A DNA stretch of 48,556 bases. Origin: Acinetobacter sp. N54.MGS-139. GTDB lineage: Bacteria; Pseudomonadota; Gammaproteobacteria; Burkholderiales; Burkholderiaceae_F. Location: contig LARN01000012.1 of NCBI GenBank assembly GCA_000980495.1, positions 1 through 48,556 of the forward strand, written 5' to 3'. Below are positions 1-7,649 of this stretch, piece after piece. Position 1 is the first letter of the stretch. Every line of letters begins with the position of its first letter. The translations under genes and the position numbers were made by a program. The notes beneath the pieces were generated by a model, which saw nothing but the letters and a program-made list of their open reading frames with translations, made no database searches and was not told where the DNA came from.

Positions 1-467
1 TTACCGATACCGTAGATAGCGGAGACAGTGGCCACAATGATCACATCGCGACGTTCCAGCACACTCTTTGAAGCCGACAGACGCATCTGCTCGATGTGCT
101 CGTTGATGGCAGAATCTTTTTCAATAAAGAGGTCCCGCTGAGGTACGTAAGCTTCCGGCTGGTAGTAGTCGTAATAGCTCACGAAGTACTCCACCGCGTT
201 ATTCGGGAAGAAGTCTCTCATTTCCGCGTAGAGCTGGGCAGCAAGGGTTTTATTCGGCGCCATGATCAGCGTCGGCAAACCGGTTCGAGCGATAACGTTT
301 GCCATCGTGTAAGTTTTGCCGCTTCCAGTCACACCAAGCAGCGTCTGGGCCGTAAGGCCGTCTTCAATGCCTTCGACGAGCTCTTTGATGGCCTGAGGCT
401 GATCTCCGGCCGCCTCAAATGGCTGATGCAGTTCAAACGGAGAATTGGGGAATTTGATGATTTTCAA
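1..467 (-). CDS. uvrB: UvrABC excinuclease subunit B, N-terminal part (cut by the window edge)
   Basis: UvrB is the damage-verifying helicase-like subunit of nucleotide excision repair; it is loaded by UvrA and recruits UvrC. About 155 N-terminal residues are visible. They include a DQPQAI Q-motif-like stretch, Walker A GVTGSGKT, the [11 protein letters not shown] block, and the [12 protein letters not shown] beta-hairpin region used for strand separation, then [10 protein letters not shown], all in the order and spacing of the family. The start is most likely TTG at 467-465, because an in-frame TAG lies five codons upstream (482-480) and the conserved [14 protein letters not shown] opening begins there. 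The gene continues beyond base 1. No clear LexA box (CTG-N10-CAG) was seen upstream. Identity is very secure; the rare start is inferred. Confidence 0.95.
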   Translation of the reverse strand, partial: MKIIKFPNSPFELHQPFEAAGDQPQAIKELVEGIEDGLTAQTLLGVTGSGKTYTMANVIARTGLPTLIMAPNKTLAAQLYAEMRDFFPNNAVEYFVSYYDYYQPEAYVPQRDLFIEKDSAINEHIEQMRLSASKSVLERRDVIIVATVSAIYGIG

Positions 468-696
468 GGTGGTGTCTGCCTAAAGAATCCTTTGAATTTG
501 AAAAGTTTAGAACGAATCGCTCGGAGTCCGCTGCGCAAAAATCCGATCTGGTTAATCCAAGTCAGAATTAATTTAGTCGACATTCCTCTGACTCTAATTC
601 ACACCCCTCGCATCTTCGGACCCATTTTTGGATGCACACCTAACTATCCTATTGTTTTCAATGAATTTATTATGATTTTATTTATGTAACATCGTG

Positions 697-725
697 TTGA
701 CTGACATAATTTTTGTTGTCAAAAT
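697..725 (+). promoter_or_regulatory. Candidate sigma70 promoter of the speFL-speF-potE operon
   Basis: TTGACT at 697-702 and CAAAAT at 720-725 are separated by 17 bases. A start of transcription near 732 would leave a short 5' leader of about 40 nt before the leader ORF at 771. The -10 box is only 4/6, so this is a plausible rather than proven promoter. Confidence 0.5.
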
Positions 726-770
726 ATTTGCTTCTGCAATTCGGCAGACATAAAAATAGAGGCTCCTGCT

Positions 771-896
771 ATGTGCACTTTCAACATTGGCAAGTGCCTA
801 TTCAACATAGGCATACGCCGTACACTGCATCTAACGCGGTTTACGATGCGCGACTGCTTTTCTTTCAACAAATTCGTCTCTGAAGCTGCCCAATAA
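771..896 (+). CDS. speFL: SpeFL-like ornithine-sensing leader (arrest) peptide, 41 aa
   Basis: This short ORF starts at ATG 771 with a good ribosome site (AGAGG, 758-762, 8-nt spacer) and ends at TAA 894-896, 172 nt before speF. Its residues 15-35 align without gaps to the C-terminal half of E. coli SpeFL. The IRRTxH core (residues 15-20) matches the HIRRxxH ornithine-recognition motif, and the following F24, R27, F30, F32 and F35 fall at the same spacing. In E. coli, ornithine captured by this nascent peptide stalls the ribosome near the leader's end and prevents Rho-dependent termination before speF. Differences: the first His of the motif is Gly14, and the C-terminus is four residues longer (ends EAAQ). 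Position, ribosome site, motif and the downstream speF-potE pair all agree. Comparison was from memory, without a search. Confidence 0.85.
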   Translation: MCTFNIGKCLFNIGIRRTLHLTRFTMRDCFSFNKFVSEAAQ

Positions 897-1068
897 TCTT
901 TCGGCCGTATCCGTTCGGCCATTCTCGTCCTTTTCTATATCTTCAATAAGACAACTTTCAGCAATCTCGCCTCAGCTTGCGTAAGTCGTTTTTGAAAGAA
1001 AAGGGCCCGACCTCTCATTCATTAAATTTTTTGCGGATTCATTCAAGTTAGTCCGGAGAACATTAATC
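897..1068 (+). promoter_or_regulatory. speFL-speF intercistronic leader, probable Rho/attenuation region
   Basis: The spacer starts with a hairpin GGCCG (903-907) / CGGCC (916-920) and continues as a pyrimidine-rich, G-poor stretch to about 975, the composition expected of a Rho loading site. A CTTTCA/TGAAAG pair may form a second stem. The speF ribosome site CGGAG (1054-1058) lies 10 nt before ATG 1069. By analogy with E. coli, a ribosome stalled on the leader would cover the Rho site. That role is inferred. Confidence 0.5.
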
Positions 1069-3264
1069 ATGCAAAAACTTAAGATCGCAGCCTCTGCCGT
1101 ATTAAAAGATAAACTTCAGGTCGACCGTGAAGTTGTCAAGCTCTCCACGGCAGACTTTACCGAAGTCTCAGCTGTTGTTATTGATATTGAAGACTACCGC
1201 AAGGGCGGTCTAAACAAAGTCGACGGAACAGCCCTTGGCATTCCCGTCTTCCTTTACCTTCGAGACGAAGAGAACACTCCGGAAGAACTCGTCGGACACG
1301 TTGTCGGCGTCATCAGCGACAATCTGACGGACAGACGCTTATTCGGGCGCCAGATCGATGAGGCGGCTAAACGCTACGAAGACAAAGTCCTGCCTCCTTT
1401 CTTCGGCGCTTTGGCGCAGTACGTCTATAAAGGCAAATCTCAGTTTGACTGCCCTGGACATCAGGGCGGTGCTTACTTCCGCCGTCACCCGGCCGGACGC
1501 GCTTTCTACGATTTCTACGGCGAAGAACTCTTCCGTTCCGACCTCTGCAACGCCGACGTTGCGATGGGCGACCTTTTGATTCACGAAGGCGCGCCGCTCA
1601 AAGCACAAAAAGCCGCCGCAAAAATCTATAACGCCGACAAGACGTATTTCGTTCTCAACGGAACCTCTGCCTCCAATAAGGTCGTCTTAAATGCGGCCCT
1701 CACACCGGGAGACTTAGTTTTATACGACCGAAACAATCATAAGTCCGTGAATCACGGTGCTCTGCTGCAGGCCGGCGCCACACCGATTTATCTCGAAACT
1801 GCGCGCAATCCTTTCGGCTTTATCGGCGGCATTGACGAAAAATGCTTTGACGAGAAATATCTTCGCGACCTCATTCGAGAAAAGTGCCCCGAGAAAGCCG
1901 ACGCCAAGCGCCCGTTCCGTCTTGCCGTCATTCAGCTCGGCACTTACGACGGCACGATTTACAACGCCAGACAAGTCGTCGACAAAATCGGACATCTGTG
2001 CGATTACATTCTGTTTGACTCCGCATGGGTCGGCTATGAACAGTTCATTCCGATGATGCGCGACTGCTCACCGCTGCTTCTCGAACTCGGGCCGGAAGAT
2101 CCCGGCATTTTTGTCACACAGTCTGTACACAAGCAGCAAGCCGGCTTTTCTCAGTCTTCACAGATTCATAAGAAAGACGCCCACATCAGAGGTCAGGACC
2201 GCTTCATTCCGCACAAGGTGCTGAACAATGCCTTTATGATGCACGCTTCCACGAGTCCCTTCTATCCGCTGTTTGCCTCTCTGGATGTCAACGCCAAAAT
2301 GCAGGAAGGTGAAGCCGGCCGCAGACTTTGGGCCGACTGCGTCAAGACCACTATCGATGCACGCAAGCTGCTGCTGGATACCTGCCACCACATCAAGCCG
2401 TTTATTCCTAACAAGGTACGAGGCGCCGACTGGAAGTCTTATCCGACGAATCTTATTTCGCAGGATCTGGAGTTCTTTAAATTTGTGCCCGGTGAAAAAT
2501 GGCACTCTTTTGAAGGCTATGGGGAGAGCCAATATTTTGTCGATCCGTGCAAATTTATGCTGACGACACCGGGTATCAATGTCGAAACCGGTGAGTACGA
2601 AGACTTCGGTGTGCCTGCCACCATTCTTGCGAATTACCTGCGAGAAAACGGCATCATTCCCGAGAAAAATGACTTGAACTCCATTCTTTTCCTTATGACG
2701 CCCGCAGAGAACAAAGAAAAGATGGACCATCTCGTCAGTCAGATTGCCCGTTTTGAAAAGTATCTCGACGAAGACGCACCTCTCGAAGACGTGCTTCCGG
2801 GGCTCTATAAGCATTATGAGTACCGTTACCACGACTATTCGATTCGCCAGCTCTGCCAAGAGATGCATGACTTCTATAAAGAAAGGAACATTAAAAAAAT
2901 TCAGAAACAGATGTTCCGCAGCGAATACATGCCCAAGAGCGTGATCAATCCTCAGGACGCTCATTTCGCCTTCCTGCGCGGTCAAGCCGAACTCGTACGT
3001 ATGGAAGATGCGGAAGGACGTGTTGCCGCAGAAGGCGCACTTCCCTATCCTCCCGGCGTTTTATGCTGCTTCCCCGGAGAGGTCTGGGGCGGTCCGGTTC
3101 TTAAATACTTCTTGGCTTGGCAGGAAGCTATGGGCAGAATGCCGGGCTTTGCACCCGAACTGCAGGGTGTTTACGTCGAAGACAACGGCAGAGGCGGCAA
3201 ACAGGTTTACTGCTACGTGCTCAAAGAAGACATTGTCGAACGCCTGAAAGCAAAAGGTCAGTAG
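1069..3264 (+). CDS. speF: Inducible ornithine decarboxylase (PLP fold type I)
   Basis: It decarboxylates L-ornithine to putrescine and CO2 in the cytoplasm, consuming a proton. At 731 aa it matches the SpeF/SpeC length (711-732). The order is an N-terminal wing domain, the PLP-binding major domain with FDCPGHQGGA near residue 130 and LNGTSASNK near 200, the Schiff-base lysine K355 in SVHKQQAGFSQ, and a C-terminal domain ending in ALPYPPGVLCCFPGEVWGG. Resemblance to E. coli SpeF/SpeC is extensive along the whole length; lysine and arginine decarboxylases fit less well. It lies 52 nt upstream of potE and downstream of the SpeFL-like leader. That arrangement favours the inducible speF rather than the biosynthetic speC. 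Likely induced by ornithine and low pH. Confidence 0.96.
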   Translation: MQKLKIAASAVLKDKLQVDREVVKLSTADFTEVSAVVIDIEDYRKGGLNKVDGTALGIPVFLYLRDEENTPEELVGHVVGVISDNLTDRRLFGRQIDEAAKRYEDKVLPPFFGALAQYVYKGKSQFDCPGHQGGAYFRRHPAGRAFYDFYGEELFRSDLCNADVAMGDLLIHEGAPLKAQKAAAKIYNADKTYFVLNGTSASNKVVLNAALTPGDLVLYDRNNHKSVNHGALLQAGATPIYLETARNPFGFIGGIDEKCFDEKYLRDLIREKCPEKADAKRPFRLAVIQLGTYDGTIYNARQVVDKIGHLCDYILFDSAWVGYEQFIPMMRDCSPLLLELGPEDPGIFVTQSVHKQQAGFSQSSQIHKKDAHIRGQDRFIPHKVLNNAFMMHASTSPFYPLFASLDVNAKMQEGEAGRRLWADCVKTTIDARKLLLDTCHHIKPFIPNKVRGADWKSYPTNLISQDLEFFKFVPGEKWHSFEGYGESQYFVDPCKFMLTTPGINVETGEYEDFGVPATILANYLRENGIIPEKNDLNSILFLMTPAENKEKMDHLVSQIARFEKYLDEDAPLEDVLPGLYKHYEYRYHDYSIRQLCQEMHDFYKERNIKKIQKQMFRSEYMPKSVINPQDAHFAFLRGQAELVRMEDAEGRVAAEGALPYPPGVLCCFPGEVWGGPVLKYFLAWQEAMGRMPGFAPELQGVYVEDNGRGGKQVYCYVLKEDIVERLKAKGQ

Positions 3265-3316
3265 TACGATGGGACCGGGGCTTTAGCTCCGGTCTTTGTC
3301 GATTCAGAGGATATTT

Positions 3317-4627
3317 ATGTCTGAACAAAATCCGAAGAAGATGTCGGTTACCCAACTGACGCTTCTGACCGCTATTAATATGATGGGCTCCGGCATCGTA
3401 ATGCTGCCGACAAAGTTAGCCGAAATCGGGACCATCTCGATTCTCTCGTGGGTGATCACCGCCTTCGGCTCCTTGTGTCTTGCCTATGCTTTCGCCAAAT
3501 GCGGAATGTTCAGCAAACGACCGGGCATGGGCGGCTACGCCGAGTATGCCTTCGGCAAAGCCGGAAATTTTCTGGCCAACTACACCTACGGCATTTCTCT
3601 GCTCTTTGCCAATATCGCCATTGCTCTGACTTGTGTCGGCTACGGATCCGAACTGCTGGGCATCAGCCTGTCCCCTGTTAATGTTTGTCTTTCCACGATT
3701 GTCGTCCTCTGGATCTGCACGTCCGCCAACTTCATGGGTGCGTCCATTACCGGCAAGTTCAGTTCTTTGGCTGTTTGGTGCGTCGTCCTTCCTGTTCTTC
3801 TTCTGAGTGTCATCGGATGGTTCTGGTTCAACCCGACCATGTACGTTGACTCCTGGAATCCGCACCATCATCCATTCTTCTCTGCTGTCGGATCTTCTAT
3901 TTCCATGACGCTTTGGGCTTTCCTCGGGCTGGAGAGTGCCTGCGCCAACAGCGACGCCGTTGAGAATCCTCAGAAGAACGTACCGATTGCCGTGATGGGA
4001 GCCACAATCGGCGTGGCCATTATTTATATTGCATCCACCAACATCATCGCGGGCATCGTCCCGAATACCGAGCTGGTGAAATCCAATGCGCCGTTTGGAC
4101 TGACTTTCAGCTTGATATTCAACTCTACGATCGGCAAGTTCGTGACATTCCTTTTGATTCTTTCTTGCGCGGGTTCCACGCTGGGCTGGCAATTCACGAT
4201 CGCCAAAGTGTTCCAGCAATCCGCTGTGGAAGGTTTCTTCCCGAAGTGTTTTGCGAAAGTTAATCGGTGGGGCGCGCCGGTTCTCGGCATGGTCATCATT
4301 GTCGCCATCCAGACGTGCTTCTGCTTCATGACGATTAGTCCGGAGCTCTTTAATCAGTTCAACCGCTTGGTCGACTTGGCCGTCGTCACCAACATCATGC
4401 CGTATTTGCTTTCAATGGCAGCAGTCAGCGTCATTATGAAGGCTGCCGGTGTTGAGCCTTCTAAAGCAAAGCTTTATACGTTTGTCGCCTTAATCGGTGC
4501 GCTTTACAGCTTCTACGCACTGTTTTCCACCGGCATTACGGAAGTCTTCTACGGTTCGCTTGCCACGTTCTTCGGTTGGACACTGTGGGGGCTGCTGGCT
4601 CCGCGCTTTGTCAGCGATAAAACTTAG
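3317..4627 (+). CDS. potE: Putrescine:ornithine antiporter
   Basis: PotE is an APC-superfamily inner-membrane exchanger that exports putrescine for ornithine and can also take up putrescine. The 436-aa protein is the same length as E. coli PotE (439) and shows about 12 hydrophobic segments. Family blocks are NMMGSGIVMLPTKLAEIGTI near the N-terminus, FAKCGMFS, GGYAEYAFGKAGNFLANYTY, YVDSWNPHHHPFFSAVGSS, TLWAFLGLESACAN and PPSKAK-like EPSKAK near the C-terminus. ATG 3317 was preferred over an in-frame ATG 21 nt upstream because GAGG (3307-3310) sits at the right distance from 3317 and the family begins with MSQ/MSE there. Cotranscribed with speF; the two form an ornithine/putrescine acid-response cycle. 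Confidence 0.96.
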   Translation: MSEQNPKKMSVTQLTLLTAINMMGSGIVMLPTKLAEIGTISILSWVITAFGSLCLAYAFAKCGMFSKRPGMGGYAEYAFGKAGNFLANYTYGISLLFANIAIALTCVGYGSELLGISLSPVNVCLSTIVVLWICTSANFMGASITGKFSSLAVWCVVLPVLLLSVIGWFWFNPTMYVDSWNPHHHPFFSAVGSSISMTLWAFLGLESACANSDAVENPQKNVPIAVMGATIGVAIIYIASTNIIAGIVPNTELVKSNAPFGLTFSLIFNSTIGKFVTFLLILSCAGSTLGWQFTIAKVFQQSAVEGFFPKCFAKVNRWGAPVLGMVIIVAIQTCFCFMTISPELFNQFNRLVDLAVVTNIMPYLLSMAAVSVIMKAAGVEPSKAKLYTFVALIGALYSFYALFSTGITEVFYGSLATFFGWTLWGLLAPRFVSDKT

Positions 4628-4649
4628 TCTTAGCTCTTTGAATTTTTAG

Positions 4650-4677
4650 AGGACTGTCCGTGCGGCAGTCCTTTTTC
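4650..4677 (+). terminator. Rho-independent terminator after potE
   Basis: AGGACTG (4650-4656) pairs with CAGTCCT (4666-4672), followed by a run of T. It ends the speFL-speF-potE operon. Confidence 0.85.
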
Positions 4678-4783
4678 ATTTCAGCTTCCGAGATGCCAAA
4701 TATTTTCGTTGGAAAAACGATTTTGCCGCCAATTTTGAATTAGGCTAAGTAATTGACATTTTTTAACACCTCTAGAGAATCTC

Positions 4784-5986
4784 ATGTCCAAATCCATTTT
4801 TGATGTTGTCGGACAAGCTCCCGACGATCCCATTCTCGGCCTCAACGAAGCCTTCAAGTCCGACCCCCGCGACAAGAAAGTTAATTTGAGCATCGGCGTC
4901 TACAGCACCGAAGACGGCAAAGTGCCTCTCCTGCGCGTTGTTGCCGAAGCCGAAAAAAGAATTCTTGAAGCCGGCGAACCGCACACCTACCTGCCGATCT
5001 CCGGTATTCCTGCCTTTACTTCCGGCGTTCAGAAGCTGATTTTGGGAGCCGATTCTCCGATCATCAAAGAAAAGCGTGCCGTTACCGTTCAATCTCTCGG
5101 CGGAACCGGCGCTCTTAAAGTCGGTGCAGATTTCCTTGCAGCTATCCTCAAAGATCCGCAAGCTGTTGTCAGCACACCGACTTGGCAGAACCACGTTGCG
5201 ATTTTTGAACAGGCCGGTTTCAAGGTCGGCAAGTATCCATACTATGACAAAGAAAACAACGGCGTCGACTTCCCTGCCATGCTTGAGAGCCTCAAGGGTT
5301 TAAAAGAAAACACCGTTGTGATTCTGCATGCCTGCTGCCACAACCCCACAGGCTACGACCTGACTCAGGAACAGTGGGCTCAAGTGGTTGACGTCTGCGT
5401 CAAGAACAAACTGATTCCGTTCCTTGATATCGCCTATCAGGGCTTCGGCGACGGTCTTGAAGAAGACGCCGATTCCATCCGTCAATTTGCCGATGCCGGT
5501 ATTCCCTTCTTCGTTTCCAGCTCTTTCTCCAAGTCCTTCTCTCTCTATGGCGAACGTATCGGCGCACTGACCGTCGTCTGCAAGGACCAGGAAGAAGCCT
5601 CCCGCGTCATGAGCAAACTGAAAGCTTTGATTCGCGCCAACTACTCCAATCCTCCCGCTCACGGCGCAAAGATTGTTGCCCAAGTTCTCAACGACCCGAA
5701 ACTGATGGCTCAGTGGCATGAAGACTTGAGCGAAATGCGTGAACGCATCAAGGAAATGCGCAAGGATCTGGCCGCTGAACTCAAAGCACTCGGCGCCAAG
5801 AAAGACTTTGACTTCGTCACCCAGCAGAAGGGCATGTTCTCCTTCTCCGGTCTGAACCCCGAACAAGTTCAGCGTCTGAAAGACGAATTCGGTGTCTACA
5901 TCGTTAAGAGCGGCCGTATGTGCGTTGCCTCTTTGAACAAAGACAACGTGAAATACACGGCAGAAGCTATTAAAGAAGTGCTCTAA
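4784..5986 (+). CDS. tyrB: Aromatic-amino-acid aminotransferase (class I, TyrB type)
   Basis: A PLP-dependent transaminase that interconverts tyrosine, phenylalanine or aspartate with 2-oxoglutarate. The 400-aa length is standard for the AspC/TyrB group. Signatures in order: DPILGLNEAFKSDPR at the N-terminus, KVNLSIGVY, QSLGGTGALKVGADFL, PTWQNHVAIF, HACCHNPTGYDLT, FLDIAYQGFGDGLEEDA, the PLP lysine K250 in SSFSKSFSLYGERIG, NYSNPPAHGA, and GMFSFSGLNPEQV. The CCHNPTG and SLYGERxG forms and the NYSxPP motif match TyrB better than AspC, though substrate range overlaps. It is transcribed alone, between two terminators. No convincing promoter spacing was found: a TTGACA at 4753 would place the start inside the gene. 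Confidence 0.93.
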   Translation: MSKSIFDVVGQAPDDPILGLNEAFKSDPRDKKVNLSIGVYSTEDGKVPLLRVVAEAEKRILEAGEPHTYLPISGIPAFTSGVQKLILGADSPIIKEKRAVTVQSLGGTGALKVGADFLAAILKDPQAVVSTPTWQNHVAIFEQAGFKVGKYPYYDKENNGVDFPAMLESLKGLKENTVVILHACCHNPTGYDLTQEQWAQVVDVCVKNKLIPFLDIAYQGFGDGLEEDADSIRQFADAGIPFFVSSSFSKSFSLYGERIGALTVVCKDQEEASRVMSKLKALIRANYSNPPAHGAKIVAQVLNDPKLMAQWHEDLSEMRERIKEMRKDLAAELKALGAKKDFDFVTQQKGMFSFSGLNPEQVQRLKDEFGVYIVKSGRMCVASLNKDNVKYTAEAIKEVL

Positions 5987-6010
5987 GCTCGAAACTACGC
6001 GTTTTTACGG

Positions 6011-6040
6011 AAGGCTCCGAAAAAATCGGAGCCTTTTTAC
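6011..6040 (+). terminator. Rho-independent terminator after tyrB
   Basis: A perfect 10-bp stem, AAGGCTCCGA (6011-6020) with TCGGAGCCTT (6026-6035), an AAAAA loop and a T run. Confidence 0.95.
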
Positions 6041-6127
6041 ATTTTTAAATTTCCTTTTGAATCAAAGAGTTCAAATAAGAGGCAATATAAAAACGAAAAA
6101 GAATGAAAAAAAAATTTAGTTTTTGAT

Positions 6128-6156
6128 TTGCACGAGTTCAAAAACTTGTATATAGT
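6128..6156 (+). promoter_or_regulatory. tRNA-Asn promoter
   Basis: TTGCAC (6128-6133), 17-nt spacer, TATAGT (6151-6156); the predicted start near 6163 is just upstream of the first tRNA-Asn. AT-rich DNA lies upstream, as an UP element would. Confidence 0.75.
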
Positions 6157-6170
6157 CTCGTCTTGTTGAT

Positions 6171-6246
6171 TCCCCGATAGCTCAGTCGGTAGAGCGACGG
6201 ACTGTTAATCCGCAGGTCGTTGGTTCAAGTCCAACTCGGGGAGCCA
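6171..6246 (+). tRNA. tRNA-Asn (GTT), copy 1
   Basis: A 76-nt cloverleaf: acceptor TCCCCGA pairs with TCGGGGA, the anticodon stem CGGA/TCCG encloses loop CTGTTAA with anticodon GTT at 6204-6206, the T-loop reads GTTCAAGTC, and CCA is encoded. Identical to the copy at 6309. Confidence 0.98.
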
Positions 6247-6258
6247 ATCAAAAATTAG

Positions 6259-6280
6259 AGCCGCGAAAGCGGTTTTGTTT
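6259..6280 (+). terminator. Terminator-like hairpin between the two tRNA-Asn genes
   Basis: CCGC (6261-6264), loop GAAA, GCGG (6269-6272), then TTTTGTTTT. The stem is short. It could cause partial termination or mark tRNA processing. Confidence 0.5.
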
Positions 6281-6308
6281 TCCTCAGAGAAAACGACAAT
6301 TTCACGAT

Positions 6309-6384
6309 TCCCCGATAGCTCAGTCGGTAGAGCGACGGACTGTTAATCCGCAGGTCGTTGGTTCAAGTCCAACTCGGGGAGCCA
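6309..6384 (+). tRNA. tRNA-Asn (GTT), copy 2
   Basis: Base-for-base identical to the copy at 6171, with anticodon GTT at 6342-6344 and an encoded CCA. It lies 62 nt after copy 1 and probably shares its promoter. Confidence 0.98.
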
Positions 6385-6392
6385 GAATTCTG

Positions 6393-6424
6393 AAAAGCGC
6401 ATCGTCAAAGATGCGCTTTTTCTT
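6393..6424 (+). terminator. Rho-independent terminator after the tRNA-Asn pair
   Basis: An 11-bp perfect stem, AAAAGCGCATC (6393-6403) with GATGCGCTTTT (6410-6420), loop GTCAAA, followed by TCTTT. Confidence 0.93.
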
Positions 6425-6504
6425 TGCCCAAATTGATTGGGGCGCCGCACCTTCGTAATCAAAATAGCAATCCCAGCGCGGCCGAATTATCGGTATCTCT
6501 GCGA

Positions 6505-6825
6505 TTAATTCTTCAGGCAATCAGACATAAATTTCTTGCGAAGCTCGCCTTTAAGCGCTTTTTCTTTAGCCTCCTTGCTGCACTTGACCATTTTTTCCTG
6601 CTGTTTGGTCAGTTTCTTTTTCCCGTCATCAACTTTCTTAGACAAGCATTCCTTCATGAATTCTTTACGCTTATCGCCGTGAAGATCTTTAGCTGCGGCT
6701 TCCTTGCTGCAGTAAGACATCTTATTTTGCTGAGCGGTGAGATGCTCGGAAGTGTCTTTTGCAATAGTCGGATTCATACATACGGCAAACCCAAGTAGAG
6801 AGGCAATCAAAACCAAACGTTTCAT
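6505..6825 (-). CDS. PsiF-repeat family exported small protein
   Basis: A 106-aa protein with a signal peptide (MKRLVLIASLLGFAVCMNP, cleavage likely before residue 25) and two copies of the PsiF repeat. Each copy has the pattern LTxQQxKM-x2-CSKEA, a basic stretch, then RKxFMxxCL, starting near residues 33 and 71; the four cysteines are conserved. PsiF is phosphate-starvation-inducible in E. coli but its function is unknown. The start at 6825 is used because AAGGGA precedes it and the signal peptide begins there; an upstream in-frame ATG at 6849 only adds eight residues before the signal peptide. It converges with the tRNA pair and stands alone. Confidence 0.82.
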   Translation of the reverse strand: MKRLVLIASLLGFAVCMNPTIAKDTSEHLTAQQNKMSYCSKEAAAKDLHGDKRKEFMKECLSKKVDDGKKKLTKQQEKMVKCSKEAKEKALKGELRKKFMSDCLKN

Positions 6826-7100
6826 AATCAGTCCCTTAAAAGGTGGCAAAGAAATTGGTACCTCTTTTATAACCCGTTGGAGGTAAGAGTTTCAGGCAAA
6901 AATCCAAGATTGAGCATGGCAGCTGCCGTATTTCTTCCTTTCCGGTGACGGGTAATTTCCTCTCTTTACCTATTAGTCCTACCTCTAAATATCGGGTTTT
7001 TTCTGTCTCTTCTCCGAAAATCAGCTGTTTTTTCTCTCTAAAATAAGTTCATGTTCAGCGCGTGTTCTCGGCGAACCGCAGGCATTTTTACGGATAACCA

Positions 7101-7610
7101 ATGAATACATCTGAATATTTAACTTTGATGAGGAATCGACTCACCGCAGCTTTCGATTTCAAAGAAACGCCTCAAGGACTCAATCCTCAGCCGGCGCTTT
7201 GGGCAGTACACAATCGAACTTCGGAAAAGTACTTCCTCTCTAAAAGCATCTCGTTATACACAGTGAACAATGACGAGTATGTCGGGCTTTATGGCTGTAC
7301 TGACAAAATCAAGAAAACAGACATCGAAGCCGTTTTCGAACAGTTCAAAAGACTGATTTCGGAACTACCGACGGACGAAAAGCATATGTCCTCAATTTTC
7401 ACTGCGGCGTTGATTTCCGAGGAGGAAATTGACCCGAAGATTGTTGAGACGGCGTCTGCCAAAAAGTTTCATAAAGACTTTTGGTTCTCTCTTCGCGGTT
7501 GGGCCGATCTAGCCTTCATTTTGGTCGATCTTAAAAACGAAAAGGTTTATTCCAATTCGTTCGGCAAAAGGACTGTTAGAAACTTCGGATTCCCAAAGAA
7601 GTCTGACTAA
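7101..7610 (+). CDS. Hypothetical protein, 169 aa
   Basis: I do not recognise this family. The protein starts MNTSEYLTLMRNRLTAAFDF, is soluble (no signal peptide or membrane segment) and mixed alpha/beta in appearance. A conserved-looking middle reads VGLYGCTDKIKKTDIEAV and the C-terminal third is WFSLRGWADLAFILVDLKNEKVYSN. Codon use resembles the neighbours and no overlapping ORF is better. It lies 39 nt upstream of cstA with no terminator between, so they may share a transcript; the upstream region 6826-7100 holds no other gene that I can support. Probably real. Confidence 0.65.
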   Translation: MNTSEYLTLMRNRLTAAFDFKETPQGLNPQPALWAVHNRTSEKYFLSKSISLYTVNNDEYVGLYGCTDKIKKTDIEAVFEQFKRLISELPTDEKHMSSIFTAALISEEEIDPKIVETASAKKFHKDFWFSLRGWADLAFILVDLKNEKVYSNSFGKRTVRNFGFPKKSD

Positions 7611-7649
7611 AAGCTTTATTTAATTTATCTCAAACACCTAGGAATGGAA

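Noticed and set aside
541..600. A LexA (SOS) box upstream of uvrB
   Set aside because: The CTG...CAG pair found has 12 bases between, not 10, and poor internal match.
719..922. 67-codon minus-strand ORF opposite the speF leader
   Set aside because: Antisense to the better supported SpeFL-like ORF and has no protein family look or ribosome site.
2158..2985. 275-codon minus-strand ORF inside speF
   Set aside because: Antisense shadow of a strongly conserved gene; low-complexity hydrophobic look.
3416..4219. 267-codon minus-strand ORF inside potE
   Set aside because: Charged, repetitive composition typical of antisense reading of membrane-protein codons.
4692..4742. A 16-codon ORF before tyrB as leader peptide
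   Set aside because: No ribosome site, no regulatory codon run, and no link to a terminator/antiterminator.
4753..4780. TTGACA as promoter of tyrB
   Set aside because: With normal spacing it would start transcription inside the coding region.
6320..6520. 66-codon ORF on the minus strand across the second tRNA-Asn
   Set aside because: Overlaps the tRNA and its terminator; the 'LAPRVGLEPTTCGL' type sequence is the known false translation of tRNA ends.
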